Positions 1-10,917 of a DNA stretch of 64,000 nucleotides are shown one piece after another. Origin of the DNA: Ilex aquifolium. Taxonomy: Eukaryota; Streptophyta; Magnoliopsida; Aquifoliales; Aquifoliaceae. Below the pieces are notes generated by a model, which saw nothing but the letters and a program-made list of their open reading frames with translations, was not told the DNA's origin and did not search any database. The DNA lies in contig OX637394.1 in the NCBI GenBank assembly GCA_951799425.1, positions 5,839,501 to 5,903,500 on the forward strand. The letters are read 5' to 3'. Within the stretch, counting starts at the first letter, position 1. Each line of letters opens with the position of its first letter. The position numbers were made by a program, and so were the translations under genes.

Positions 1-404
1 GATGAAGTGTAGTTTGTGGCTTTAGAAGGGCCACTATGTTGGCTGATCTCCTTATAGCTTAAAAAATTGATGGAGCGAGCTGCGATTGTTTCAAGGATCT
101 TCTTCTCTGAATTGGTTATCTGTGGGTTCTTTCCAAAGCTTTGTTTTTGTTACTTCTTACATTCATAGGGGTTCTAATTGGGGAATTTAATAAAATGGAG
201 TTTACACAGAATGCACGGGGTTCACAGGACAGTACTGGGGCTATTTTGGCATGTTATAATCAAGAGAAAATTGATTGGAGTTCTTGAAATTCACAGGAAT
301 GATTTTAACTTCAGGATATTACAAATGGTACGTGTATATCTGAAAACTTCTCAGCCGTAGAGACTAGCTAAACTTTTCAACATCTTATATATACATTGTT
401 GCAG
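1..404 (+). other. Intron/upstream part of the L17 gene
   Basis: No recognisable coding exon is seen here. The stretch ends in an intron-like acceptor (ttgttgcag, ending at 404) directly before the L17 exon. It is therefore most likely the last intron of that gene, and the transit-peptide exon(s) lie to the left of the window. The 60-codon open frame at 178-360 does not resemble an L17 transit peptide. Confidence 0.5.
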
Positions 405-814
405 ATCTCAGCAGTTACGAGCATTGTTTCACCATCATTGACAATGGGAGCCGATTCTTTGCCATGAGACATGGGAAGCGGGTACCTAAACTCAATCGTC
501 CCCCTGATCAGCGTCGTGCCCTATTGCGGGGCCTCACAACTCAGCTATTAAAGCATGGGCGCATCAAGACTACAAGAGCACGAGCTAGTGCCATGAGGAA
601 GTTTGTCGATAAAATGATCACATTGGCTAAAGAAGGATCTCTTCATAAAAGAAGGCAGGCCCTTGGCTTCATTTATGAAAAGCAGATTGTTCATGCATTG
701 TTTGCAGAGGTACCAGAGAGATATGGGGAAAGGAATGGAGGATATACAAGAATCATCAGAACCCTGCCAAGGCGTGGGGACAATGCACCTATGGCCTTTA
801 TTGAACTTGTTTAG
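405..814 (+). CDS. RPL17: Plastid 50S ribosomal protein L17 (bL17c), 3' exon
   Basis: This is the last coding exon of nuclear-encoded plastid ribosomal protein L17, a large-subunit protein of the chloroplast ribosome. The exon starts after an AG acceptor with two bases of a split codon and reads through [12 protein letters not shown] into [18 protein letters not shown], the start of the bacterial-type L17 domain. It continues through the conserved [11 protein letters not shown] segment, the [13 protein letters not shown] segment and the C-terminal [20 protein letters not shown], then stop. The whole 116-residue L17 domain is present. The plant precursor is about 200 residues, so the N-terminal plastid transit peptide is missing and must lie in an upstream exon outside the window. 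The ATG at 464 is an internal Met and not the real start. The next gene (YCF54) also encodes a plastid protein on the same strand about 1.5 kb away. Confidence 0.95.
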
Positions 815-1573
815 CAAATGACTCTTCATTTTGCTTGTTTCTTTTGTACTTCTTCATTGAGAATCAAATTGTAGTGGAATTCTAACTTTATCCAATTTCG
901 GATACTACCCATGCCAGTTAATCTATCTTTGTATCTAATCTTTCTATACCGACATTTTTTTGATCCATATAGAATGTTTATGGGTAATGAGTGGACAAGT
1001 TATATCAATAGAAAATAATATGAAAACTGGGAATTAAGGGGTAGATTATCCAACCACTAAATGAAGACCCTTGTTAGTGCTATACAAATAGAAATTCTAG
1101 ACACCAGTTTTGTTAGAGACCATGTGACCCACTATCTATATAATAAAATAGCTAGATGTTTAAAATTTTATCTCATACATATTTTTCGTCCCAAAATCAT
1201 CTCATCACTCATTTCTATCACATGTTTAATCATTTAATATTTGATTAATTTGTAGTTTAAAATAATTTTTATTTCAGATATTATTCATATACGATAATAT
1301 ATACATATTGAGAAAATTTGATGGATTATGTATTTTTGTCGATATTTTTAAACAAATAACGAGTAAAAATAAATTTTAAATGATGTAATCAAATAAATGA
1401 AGGAAAGAAAAATTATTTCTTTCTAAAGTCAAGAATATAGGGTCGCGTAAGAAACTATAAGAATGATATATTACCCCCCTTAAAACCCCTCGAGAAGATT
1501 CTACTGATACGTCAGGATCCGATTGGTCATGAACATCGTAAGGTGCTGCTCTTTGCTATGAGACAACTTGATT
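815..1573. other. Intergenic, AT-rich
   Basis: This holds the 3' end and downstream sequence of the L17 gene. The first 100 bases are presumably 3' UTR. The rest is AT-rich sequence without a coding stretch, RNA gene or clear transposon ends that I can see. Confidence 0.5.
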
Positions 1574-1886
1574 TGATTATATCATAACTATAAGTGACCA
1601 TTGAACCTTACAGTGACTTTGAGGGAAAGACCGGAAAGCCACCATTGGTTATATCATTCTGTATGTGGATACTTAAGTGACTATTGAAACTTAGTGACTT
1701 TGAGGGAAAGACCGGAAGGCCACCATTGGTTATGTCATTCTGTATGTGGATACTTAAGTGACTATTGAAACTTAGTGACTTTGAGGGAAAGACTGGAAAG
1801 CCACCATTGGTTATATCATTCTGTACGACTTTGAGGGAAAGACTGGAAAGCCACTATTGGTTATATCATTCTGTATGTGGATACTT
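1574..1886 (+). repeat. Tandem repeat, 81-bp unit, upstream of YCF54
   Basis: A core beginning agtgactttgagggaaag recurs at 1612, 1693 and 1774, a period of 81 bp. A fourth copy follows after only 51 bp (core at about 1825), so 30 bp of the spacer are deleted there. The sequence at 1574-1611 looks like a further decayed copy. Copies differ by only a few bases (ccgg/ctgg, aagcc/aggcc). The array lies about 430-740 bp upstream of the YCF54 start codon, so it is in the promoter-proximal region. Confidence 0.9.
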
Positions 1887-2312
1887 TGCGTGGTTTCTCA
1901 AATGCAGGCAGGTGGGTAGTTTCCATCCAAACCATGCCAAATGTGGGTTGTTGGGCAAATTAAAAGAATTAGATAATTGAGGGTATAACATGAGAAAATC
2001 AATAGCAAAGGGGGAAAGTGAGACTAGAGTAATAATTTTGGGGTACTAGACATAATTTATCCATTTTCTTACTTGGGACATTTCGATAAGGAGAGAGAGG
2101 GAGAGGATAAGGTAATTTGTTCCTTCTTCTGATTCTATTGCTGCCACTTCGAGCTATCCTCTTCTTTTGCTGTTCTTTCTGCTGCATATACCATAACCAT
2201 ACTTTATTTCATGTGGATTTAGCAGTAGAAAACCCAGACTCCGACCGGCAAAACAGTAGGATTTGAAGAAAGAGAAAGACATACAAGGCGGCTAAGAGTG
2301 GCAGTTGCAGCA

Positions 2313-4050
2313 ATGTTGGCTTCGGCAACAACTCTGAATCTGGGTTCTTTGAGTGTCCCCACCCAAAATTACAAACCTTTTGCACTCAATGGGACACAAT
2401 CACTACCACTGTTGGCATCGCCAAAGCATCTGCCCAAACTAAACACCACCACCACCACCATCACTAGCGGCAGTTGGAGAACAACCACCTCTGTGAAAAC
2501 AGCTGTTGCTGCCGTCGACTCGTCTGAACCCGCGGAAAAGGTTGGTTAGTTCATTCCCTTTTCATCTCTTTTCTACCACTGCCACTTGTAAAATTAACAC
2601 TTCTATTATTCTATAGATTTCCGTTGGGAAAAACATGAATTGAACACTATAATTTACAACGCTTTGAGGGGACTCTATGAAGATGTTGATACTATCTCAC
2701 AATTTAACGTCTGGGTATTGTGAAGCCATACCCAATTAACTGTTAGCATTCTGAATTGGTGCTCCCCAAATCCATACCTCTAGAAATTTTCATGATCTAT
2801 TGCTCTGTATAATTAGGAGCAATTGATACATGTAATGTCATATCCAAATCCATAACTTATTTAAGGTGTCAAAGTCATGTCCAAAGTGCAATAACATAAT
2901 CCAGATCTTCTTTCAAGTACCCTCATGCATTCTCTTTCGGAAATGTGAAGAGTATATAATGGTGATCTGGGCTGGGACAGTGTTGGGATCAAATGTTGTT
3001 GAACCTCATACTTTTCAGCATTGGGTGCATAGTCCATGTTGATTGGGAGTCCTACCCGAATGGCTAAAACTCAGACCATAATTTCCAACTATATTAGAAA
3101 CTAACTACTTGCTTGAAATATATGATTTGTCTTTGTTCGCGGTCAACCTCCGTTTTGTGTGAAACTATTTTATTTCTTTTCTTATCGTACCATACAGCAG
3201 CAAATCGACAGCAAGAAATATCATTTTCTTGTCGCCAATGCAAAATTCATGCTGGATGAAGAGGAGCATTTCAATGAGCTCCTGTATGAGAGGCTTCGCA
3301 ACTTTGGAGAGCGGAGCAAAGAGCAGGATTTCTGGCTTGTAATTGAACCCAAGTTCTTGGATAAATTTCCTAACATTTCCAAGAGACTGAAGAGACCTGC
3401 TGTTGCTCTGGTTTCAACTAATGGCACCTGGATCACGTAAGGACGCCTATTGAAGCTTACAACTTTTTATTAGATACAAGAATTGATCTAAAATTTTGCT
3501 TCTATTTAAGTTAAGAGTACTACTGAAGATATATACCAAACTTTTGCAGTCATTAGGGCAAAGGGGCTGCTACCTTTCCTTGCCTTTGGAGGAATAACCC
3601 CATTTCCCTACCCTTTCCCATTACCTATTCAATGGTTGAGATTATCAAGTCTAATTTTTAAGTCCATCTAGCATTACTCCCCTTTGGAGCAATAGTCCCT
3701 TTCCTCACAATCTTATAATATTAACTCCATTTAAGCAGAGATAATCTGGATGAGCAAGTGTTGTTTAATTGTTAACAAGTGATGTGTGTACAAATTGGAA
3801 GCATTATCCACACTTGTTGATTATCAAATCACCATGCATGAGTGTTTCCCTGGGCAGGTTCATGAAGTTAAGACTCGACCGAGTTTTGCAAGAATGCTAT
3901 GAAGCTGACAGTCTAGATGAAGCATTGGCGTCTAATCCTGTGAATCTCGAGTTTCAGAAGCCAGAAAATTGGGTGGCACCATACCCAAAATATGAATTTG
4001 GGTGGTGGGAGCCCTTCTTGCCCCCTGGATCTAAGACGTCTAAAGTATAA
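2313..4050 (+). CDS. YCF54: Ycf54-like protein, MPE-cyclase assembly factor (LCAA)
   Basis: Three exons: 2313-2540, 3198-3436 and 3858-4050, 660 nt in all, 219 residues. The product supports Mg-protoporphyrin IX monomethyl ester (oxidative) cyclase, which makes the fifth ring of chlorophyll in the plastid, by stabilising or assembling the CHL27/CRD1 subunit. Exon 1 encodes a Ser/Thr-rich, acid-poor segment typical of a plastid transit peptide (about residues 1-70). Exons 2-3 encode the whole Ycf54 domain, with signatures FLVANAKFMLDEEEHFNELL, DFWLVIEPKFLD, KRLKRPAVALVSTNGTWIT and NWVAPYPKYEFGWWEPFLP. I use the ATG at 2313; an in-frame GTG lies 15 nt upstream but plants start at ATG. The acceptor of exon 2 is a NAGNAG (acagcag), so exon 2 could begin at 3198 or 3201, adding or dropping one Gln. 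Exon phases agree at every junction. Confidence 0.95.
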
Positions 4051-5021
4051 AATTTAGACCTTTTCAGCCTTGTTTGAGATTCCAGCAGTACCTACAACTT
4101 GAAGTTGGCCAAGCTCTGCATAAATATTTGTTGAGTTAATGAAGACATTTGATGTTCCATATCAAAGGTTACTGGATTTTGTAGTATGCTATCTAGAAGC
4201 ACAGTTATAGGACTGCAGACTACTGCAGAGGAAGGTATGTATGACTTCACCGACGAAGATTGCAAATTGTTGTGTGTAAACGATCCCACTTAGTTCTAAC
4301 TTCAAGACCTTGCTGAGTTGCATCTATTAAGTTTTTTTTTTTTTTTTTTCAGAAAGTAAAGTTGCATTTATTAAGTTTGAGGAAATGAATGTATGAAAAC
4401 CCTAGTCTGAGCATCCCACCTTTGGGCTGGCCTGGACTGGAAGCTAAAGTAAAATGGCTGGTGGTGTATGGCATCTTTCTAATTCCATTTCATACCCAGA
4501 AATTAGACAGCCATCTTCTCCAATCTCAAAAAAAAAACTGCAATTCCAAGTTGATTTGTGTTGTTGCTTTCTCTGACATTTTGAATTACAAGAAGACAGG
4601 TTTGGCTTCATTCATTCCTAGGGCAGCATACTGAAGCAGAAGACCTGCTGCATCTTATGTAACTAATGTACGCCTGCATTTTACAATTCTGGTCCATTTT
4701 ACCTTCCCAGGTGCATCACATCAAGAACCAACCAAAAGAAAAACATATTATGCCATCTTACACAAGTAATATAAGATTGATTTCTGGCAATGTAGACACT
4801 CTTGATTCTTGACTGAAAAAACAAAGAAGAAAAATCGAGGTTTGATGACAGAAGGAAGCAACAAGTTTAAAGAATCGTTATGGTCATCTGAACAGAGAAA
4901 CAGTGAACTAAATTAGAATATAACTGGTACTAAACATAGAAAGAGTAGTGGAGACTGGACAACACCCATGAAGAGGGATCAGTGGACCTGCCTTGCGCCA
5001 TTGTTTGCTGATAATTCATCA
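4051..5021. other. Intergenic between two convergent genes
   Basis: The YCF54 (+) and reticulon (-) genes converge here, so the stretch holds both 3' UTRs. A 19-base T run lies near 4331. No further coding sequence is recognisable; short open frames at 4092-4289 and 4389-4634 resemble nothing I know. Confidence 0.6.
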
Positions 5022-7163
5022 TTAATGCTGCTTATTAATCTTCAGGAAAGGAACTTTTGGTAGTTTCTGAAGAACCTTCTCATCTACCACTGTGTATTGT
5101 TTCTTAATTTCAACTGTTGCCTTCTCAGCATAAGCATCCACTTGATCTTCATGCATTTCATACAATAAGGGTACTGACAGTACCATCACAAACACTTCCA
5201 ACAGATGACAAAAGCACTATCAATACTTGTATTATGAAAATCTCTACGCAGATGACTTCAGAGTGAGGCCAACACTTATAAAAATGATAATAAGAAAACA
5301 TATTATTATAGGTGCTATCGATTGAAGTTAAGAGAGAAGAGAGCAAAAACTCACTGATGTATGTAAGTGTCAAAAAATCGAACCAGCTGCCAACAACAGA
5401 AAGAACCCACAAGCCCACAATTGCCTGCATGTCAAACAGTTTGAAGATGAATACAGAGTTGCCTAATGCATTCCATGCAAACAAGAAAGAGCTAAGGGTG
5501 GATAAGAGATGTACATAGAGAAATTTCTTGATATCATTTCCGGAAGCCACTTCACGAAAGATAACAAATGCCTGGTTAATTCGGTCCCTCAGTAACAGAG
5601 CAATACTCATGATCAGGTCCTCAGGTAATACAACCTCAGGAAAGTGCAGAGGAGCCCTGATGCAGAAAGGGGGAATAAATATATACTGCAAAGCAAATCT
5701 CAAAAAGTCTCTTTCACATCAAACTAACACACAAGGCCTGCATAATAGGGAATTAAGCCATTGACAATGATTTTGACGTCTGCACATTTATTTATCTGTT
5801 CATTTTTTGGGGATCCTGTCAAATTATAATGAAAATGACAGGAGAAGAAACCCGCAGCTAAATACATTTATCGTGACCAAGAAAATTCAAGAATATTATA
5901 CCTTCTTGCTCATGAATACGACCAAACACATGAAAGAAATTATTGATATGTTAGGTTCATTGAATTGAGGAGGGGAAATATAATCCTTATATGAAGTCCA
6001 TCACAATCTATATTGAAGCCAGCTAACAATGAGGTGAAACCGTGAAACCTTGGTGATCAAAAACAGGGCCTACTGATTCCACAATAGAGCTTACGGGCAG
6101 AGAACTATACAAAGATCAGGTACATTAAGATTTCAGAGAGCAAAGGAAAAATGAAGCAGCAAGAACCAAAATTAGAGAAGCAAAAACAAAAAAAAACTCA
6201 CTTGTGGAGAAAAGAAGATAGATTGGACCACAGGAACAACACTGCCAACGAAAGTATTAGAGAGTGGCAAACAAAAGTAAGCAAATGATAACCAATCCAC
6301 TCAAAGAGTAGCCATATGACAGTTGAACCAGCAAGCAAGCCTGCTGAGATCTGCTTGTTCCGCCAAAGTATAATGTCAGCATCTGAACAACAACAGAAAC
6401 CAATTGTCATCAAGATCTTCATCTTTTTGAGAATGCACTTTCCACAATTAATGACCTTTCTACCAACATTGATTGACGCATGAATATAGTGTCCGTTATA
6501 AAAAAAAAAGAGGGGGGGGGGGGGGGGGGGGAGGGGATAAAACTGTGTACATCTGATCGTCCATAAATCTCTTGCACTCCTTGTGCGGTCATCACTTCAC
6601 ATTAATTATTTTTCTACTCTTCCCAAGCAAGTTGATTCGGGTGGATGACTAGGTAAGTTTGGGCCTTTAAAGGAATCTAATCCCCTTTCTTTTTTCACAA
6701 CAGGGCAAAAACATGCATGGTAGCTCCATAATTCATGTGTTCAAACTAGCCATATGGTTTCTTTTCTTACTATTCATAACAATGCAAAGTTGCAAACCAT
6801 TTACAGGGCTAAAAGTAATCATAGCAATTCCAGATCAGCATATCACATAAAACAAGCAATGAAGGAAGATACTGATAAACATATATAGGCAGAAAAGAAA
6901 CCCAGAAGGTATATATATATATACATACATTTGCCACCGCCAAAGGCGGTATGAACCGGTTTCTCTCGGCCAAAAAGGCGAAACTTCTCCCCAGAAAATT
7001 TATCATCTTCACTATCTGAGGAAGAAGAAGAAGAAGAAGAGTTATGGTGGTAAGAATGAACCGCCTCTTGAATCTTCTCCTCAAAAGATTCAGACCCAAC
7101 ACCACCAACACCCACTACATCCGATATCGCACCAACACCATCATCACCCACTGGATCCGACAT
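5022..7163 (-). CDS. RTNLB: Reticulon-like protein, RTNLB family
   Basis: Five exons on the minus strand: 7163-6929, 6382-6202, 5656-5515, 5424-5355 and 5194-5022 (801 nt, 266 residues), with consistent phases and GT-AG introns. Reticulons insert hairpins into the ER membrane and shape tubules; in plants they also act at plasmodesmata and in receptor transport. The N-terminus is acidic with a Ser run ([13 protein letters not shown]) followed by [18 protein letters not shown], the usual lead-in to the reticulon homology domain. That domain starts at about residue 80 ([12 protein letters not shown]) and has two long hydrophobic hairpins ([20 protein letters not shown] to [16 protein letters not shown], and [19 protein letters not shown] to LSVPLLYE), with the conserved PEVVLPEDL loop between. 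The C-terminal tail ([18 protein letters not shown]-like, ending KINKQH) lacks the dilysine-rich KDKKKD-type ending common in the family. Length is normal. The exact RTNLB number cannot be assigned. Confidence 0.93.
6512..6531. repeat. G20 homopolymer in RTNLB intron 1
   Basis: Twenty consecutive G on the plus strand, preceded by a nine-base A run and followed by AGGGG. It lies in intron 1 of the reticulon gene, so the transcript would carry C20. The length is prone to sequencing error. Confidence 0.85.
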
Positions 7164-7594
7164 CTTTTCTTTTCCTACAATGACCAAAAAAAGACATCAC
7201 AGACGAGAAAGTTCGAAGAAAACTTGAAAACATCCATGAAAAACGATTCAAAAGTTGCAGACACTACCACATTTTAATACATTTGTTGTTGTATATAAAT
7301 TTGTTGGTAATGTGTATATGATTGGATGGAGATAGGAAATATTCAAAGTGTTCTCACCGTGTTATCAAGCAATGTGCCCAATGAGACTTTCCGATTGATG
7401 GGTTTGACAGTTTCTTGCGTTCTTTTAATGTTCTGCCTTCTTTCTATCTCTCTCTCAATATCTCTGGGGATTCATATCTGCGACTGTAACTGAATAGTTC
7501 AAAGACCCTAACGAAAGAAATGCAAAATAGCTCCTCAAATTCCGCACGTAAGGCCATGTATATGCCCAAAGTCTCGGAAATCCTACCACCTGGT
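7164..7594. promoter_or_regulatory. 5' flank of the reticulon gene
   Basis: This is the upstream region of RTNLB, containing its 5' UTR and promoter. It has a CT-rich patch (tttctatctctctctcaat, about 7440-7460). I do not see a TATA box that I would commit to. Confidence 0.4.
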
Positions 7595-8136
7595 TAGGGG
7601 TGTTTACCCTACCTGGCAGAAAATATGGTATTTCGTCCTCCTACCTTATATTTTGCAGAATAATTTTTTTTTGGCTTATTCTATCCGATCAAGTGTGGTA
7701 TTCCTACTCGACTTCCGGCCAAATTAATTGGGTAGGAAGTCGGGTAAGAAATCGGGTAAACACTTTTGTAGGTATTAATTTTTAGATCATTTTAACAATT
7801 AAATTAAATAACATGCACCAATTTAACAAAACAATAAACTAATGATACTAAAATCTAAAACAATTACAACAACAATTACAATAAAACACAAAAAAATATA
7901 AACATCAATCCATTATAATTGTTGTACAAATACAATAACAATTATTTTAAGTTTAAATCATATGGTTAGGGAATTAGGGTTTTTAGTTATATATATATAA
8001 TTATTCCGCATTCCTATCCGATTTAATTGAAAGACCAAAAAATCTTCCGCATTCCTACCTGATTTTTTCGGCTAGTCGTTCAATAGAGTCAGGTAGAGTA
8101 GAAAATTGCGACTAATTGAAAATTTGAACACCTCTA
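7595..8136. mobile_element. hAT-like MITE (542 bp)
   Basis: The element begins TAGGGGTGTTTACCC and ends in the inverted form (gaacacctcta). It is flanked by an 8-bp target duplication with one mismatch: cacctggt at 7587-7594 and cacctgct at 8137-8144. Short TAGGG-type ends and an 8-bp duplication are the marks of the hAT superfamily. The interior is AT-rich and non-coding, so the element is non-autonomous. Confidence 0.8.
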
Positions 8137-8144
8137 CACCTGCT

Positions 8145-9923
8145 AGTTAGACGACGTTTGGTCGTGAGAATTTTTTTTTGCCTTTTTATAGGAACACTAG
8201 TAGTCCGCGGATTATAATTCGTTTTTTTTATTATTTATTTTTTTATTTTATCTTGAGAAGTTAAATAAATAATTATATAAATTTTTTGAGTGACAAAAAA
8301 TAATTTTTTTGAATAATTTTTGAAAAATAGTGATTAGTTATTAAAGGATTGATAATTAGTTACTAATGACACATGTCAGAGTGTGATTGGAGGGAGCCTT
8401 AAGTTTTGAATTAAAAAGTTCTAAATTTAAGAAAATAAAAATGAGGAGGGAAGACTTCTCAAATCCTCTCACTTCTTATTTAATTATTTTATATATATAG
8501 ATAGATAGATTTTTCATACGTCGTATTTTTTCTTTTACTGTTTTTTTTTGCAATTTATAACTTATACTTCAAAAAATTATTATTTAACTTTAAAAAATTG
8601 TTATTTTTTGTACGGTACCACCATCGGTACCATAGTCTTTCCTCTTTTTTTTTTTTCCAGTTAGGCTGACACAATAAGCATTGATAATTATTAAGGAATA
8701 CTAACACACATTATTGTCACATGAGACAAGGGGGTACCCATGGCCAGCCCTTAGGTTAGGCCACAAAATTTTTAGGTTCACAAATAAAATTTTAGTGTGC
8801 TGGAATTAAATGGAAATAAACCTGATAATGCTAGACACGACTCTTGAAATCGATACGAACACAACACGAATTTAGCGGGTTTGAGTGTAATTTTAATGGG
8901 TTCAGGTGGTTAACAGGTTAATTCACAAACCCGTGAAATAAATGAATCGATTTCATGTTTAATCAATAAATCCGTTTTAGTCTATTTAGCCCGTTAACAG
9001 TGACATTATAAATTCCTAAAAAAAAAAGGTCTCTTAGCCTCTGCCTCACCTCACGAATGGTGATTTCTTTCACATTCATTGTTGTGCACACACTTTTTTG
9101 ATCTGTCATGATTTATTGTTATAATACATAGTTTAAACATATGTAATATATGTCGAGTTGATGACTTTTTGTAAGAATTCGAAAAATTCTAACCGATTTT
9201 CTTATTTAACGGGTGACACACGAGTTGTGCCAAATAATTTGTCTAATAAATAAGTCGTATACGGATGTGATAGTTAGATCCATTTATATAAATGAATGAG
9301 ATATGAATAAAAGATTTTTTGATACGAGTCTATTCCATCCGAGACGATTCCCAAACCCCACATAGAAGATACCTAGAGCTGTACGACAGAGAAGCATATG
9401 TAGGCGTATCAATTCTGTGGTTGGTGAGTAAAAGTACCGGAAAAACAAGTTTTTAATTAATTTTGTTTCTTTCACCCCATCATAAAGAATAATACTAATT
9501 ATTGAATATAAAAAAATAAATTTAATCAAAAAAATGATAAAAAATAATAGGTAATTAATGGGGATGGTTATAAAAGATACAAAGTAGAATATAATTAGAT
9601 GAAATTTTAATCTGGTAATTAAAAAAATTAAAACTATAAAAAATTAAGAAATATAAAGGGAAGACTTCTCAAACTTTCTGTCTCTAATTTATTTGTTTTA
9701 TATATATAAATAAATCTAAAAAATAAGAATATAATTTATTTAATAAAACATAAAACTATTATATGTAATTTACTTTAGATTCAAAATCCTGGCTCGGCCG
9801 GGAAAGCGCAGGCAACAATAGAAAATAAGGGGTCCATGTAGCTGCTTCGCTTACCCCCTTCTTAGTCAATGGCAGTAGGTTCGGCATCTACTACAAAAAC
9901 TAAAAAAAAAATGCATGGAATGG
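8145..9923. other. Intergenic, AT-rich with decayed repeats
   Basis: No gene is seen. The part at about 8820-9270 carries motifs such as gacacgac, aacccgtgaaat and gggttcaggtggttaacagg, typical of decayed non-autonomous plant elements. Similar motifs occur in intron 4 of the P450 genes near 16370-16640 and 44700-44880. Clear ends were not found. A repeated AT-rich phrase (gggaagacttctcaaa) occurs at about 8448 and 9658. Confidence 0.45.
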
Positions 9924-9931
9924 GCGAGAGC

Positions 9932-10271
9932 TAGGGCCGTTAGTCGAACGAGTCCGAACCGAGTTCGAGCTGAACTTAAAAAGTTTGTTTCTTAATCGAA
10001 CTTAAAAAATTGTTCAAGTTTGACTCGTTTAAGAAACGAGCTGAACCTGAACGAGCCAAAAACAAGTCGAACCCGAGTCGAGCTCGCGTATTTGCACATG
10101 AACAAGTCGAGTCTGTCGAGTTTGAGCCGAACTTGTAGGACTTGTTTTCTAAACGATCCTAAAAACTTGTTCAAGTTCGGGCTCGTTTAGAAAACGAACC
10201 AAACATGAACGAATCGAACCCGAGTCAAACTCAAGCTAAACTCGAATAGTTCAGTTTGATTAACAGCCCTA
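9932..10271. mobile_element. hAT-like MITE (340 bp), partly palindromic
   Basis: Left end TAGGGCCGTTAGTCGAAC and right end gtttgattaacagcccta are inverted repeats of each other. Flanking octamers gcgagagc (9924-9931) and gcgaaagt (10272-10279) match at six of eight positions, consistent with an old 8-bp hAT target duplication. The interior is full of inverted gttcgagct/cgaactt motifs. Confidence 0.75.
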
Positions 10272-10489
10272 GCGAAAGTGCACCATCGAAAAAAAAAAAA
10301 ACATTACGGTAACAAAAGGTAGTAGCATTATAGTAACTGTAAGTCTGTAACCAAACCCCACCTGCTAAGTTCAAATGCTGAATAGGGGTATCTCTTTCTA
10401 AAGATACCTTTGGCCGAGCAAGTCCAAGGATTACTCTTATATTAATATGGCACCACATTTCAATCAGAAGTAGACCCAATTTTTTTTAA

Positions 10490-10795
10490 AACTGAAGTGG
10501 ACACAATTGTCCCCTTAACTACTTTGATTATTTCTTATTATCCCAATTCTAAACGTTCATCATATTTTTGAACAAAATTTGTTGATGTGTCAGAACAAAG
10601 TTAAAAGAATTACATAATTCGGGGATAAAATGAAATAACTTTCAATTAATTATATAGCGGAAGTTAATAATTGGGGTAATGTGAAACTAATCACATAATC
10701 GAGGGTGAAATGTGAAAATATGATAATTAAGAAGACAAAATGAAAAAAATATCACCAATTGAAGGGGTCAAAGTATAATTTGGCCTAACAAGTTT
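10490..10795. repeat. Foldback (MITE-like) sequence upstream of CYP714 A
   Basis: The left part (acaattgtccccttaact) and right part (caattgaaggggtcaaagtata) are approximately inverted, with AT-rich sequence between. This suggests a decayed foldback element in the promoter region of the first P450 gene. Ends are approximate. Confidence 0.4.
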
Positions 10796-10805
10796 TCAGG
10801 TCAAC

Positions 10806-10812
10806 TATAAAG
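10806..10812 (+). promoter_or_regulatory. Possible TATA box of CYP714 A
   Basis: TATAAAG about 110 bp upstream of the ATG at 10918, a plausible distance for a short 5' UTR. No other promoter element was identified. Confidence 0.45.
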
Positions 10813-10917
10813 TGCCATGACAACTGAGCTTCTCTGATAGTCAAGAGCTCCCTATTTCTAGACCAAAAATATACACAAAACGAACGCCTCAGAGAGAGAA
10901 GAGAACAAAGGTCTGAA

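Noticed and set aside
178-360. 60-codon open frame before the L17 exon as its first coding exon
   Set aside because: No plastid transit-peptide composition; a stop precedes the acceptor and the frame does not join the exon at 405.
464-466. ATG at 464 as the true L17 start
   Set aside because: The exon is open upstream to the acceptor at 404 and the plant protein needs a transit peptide; this is an internal Met.
2298-2300. GTG start for YCF54
   Set aside because: Plant nuclear genes start at ATG; the ATG at 2313 is in frame and suitable.
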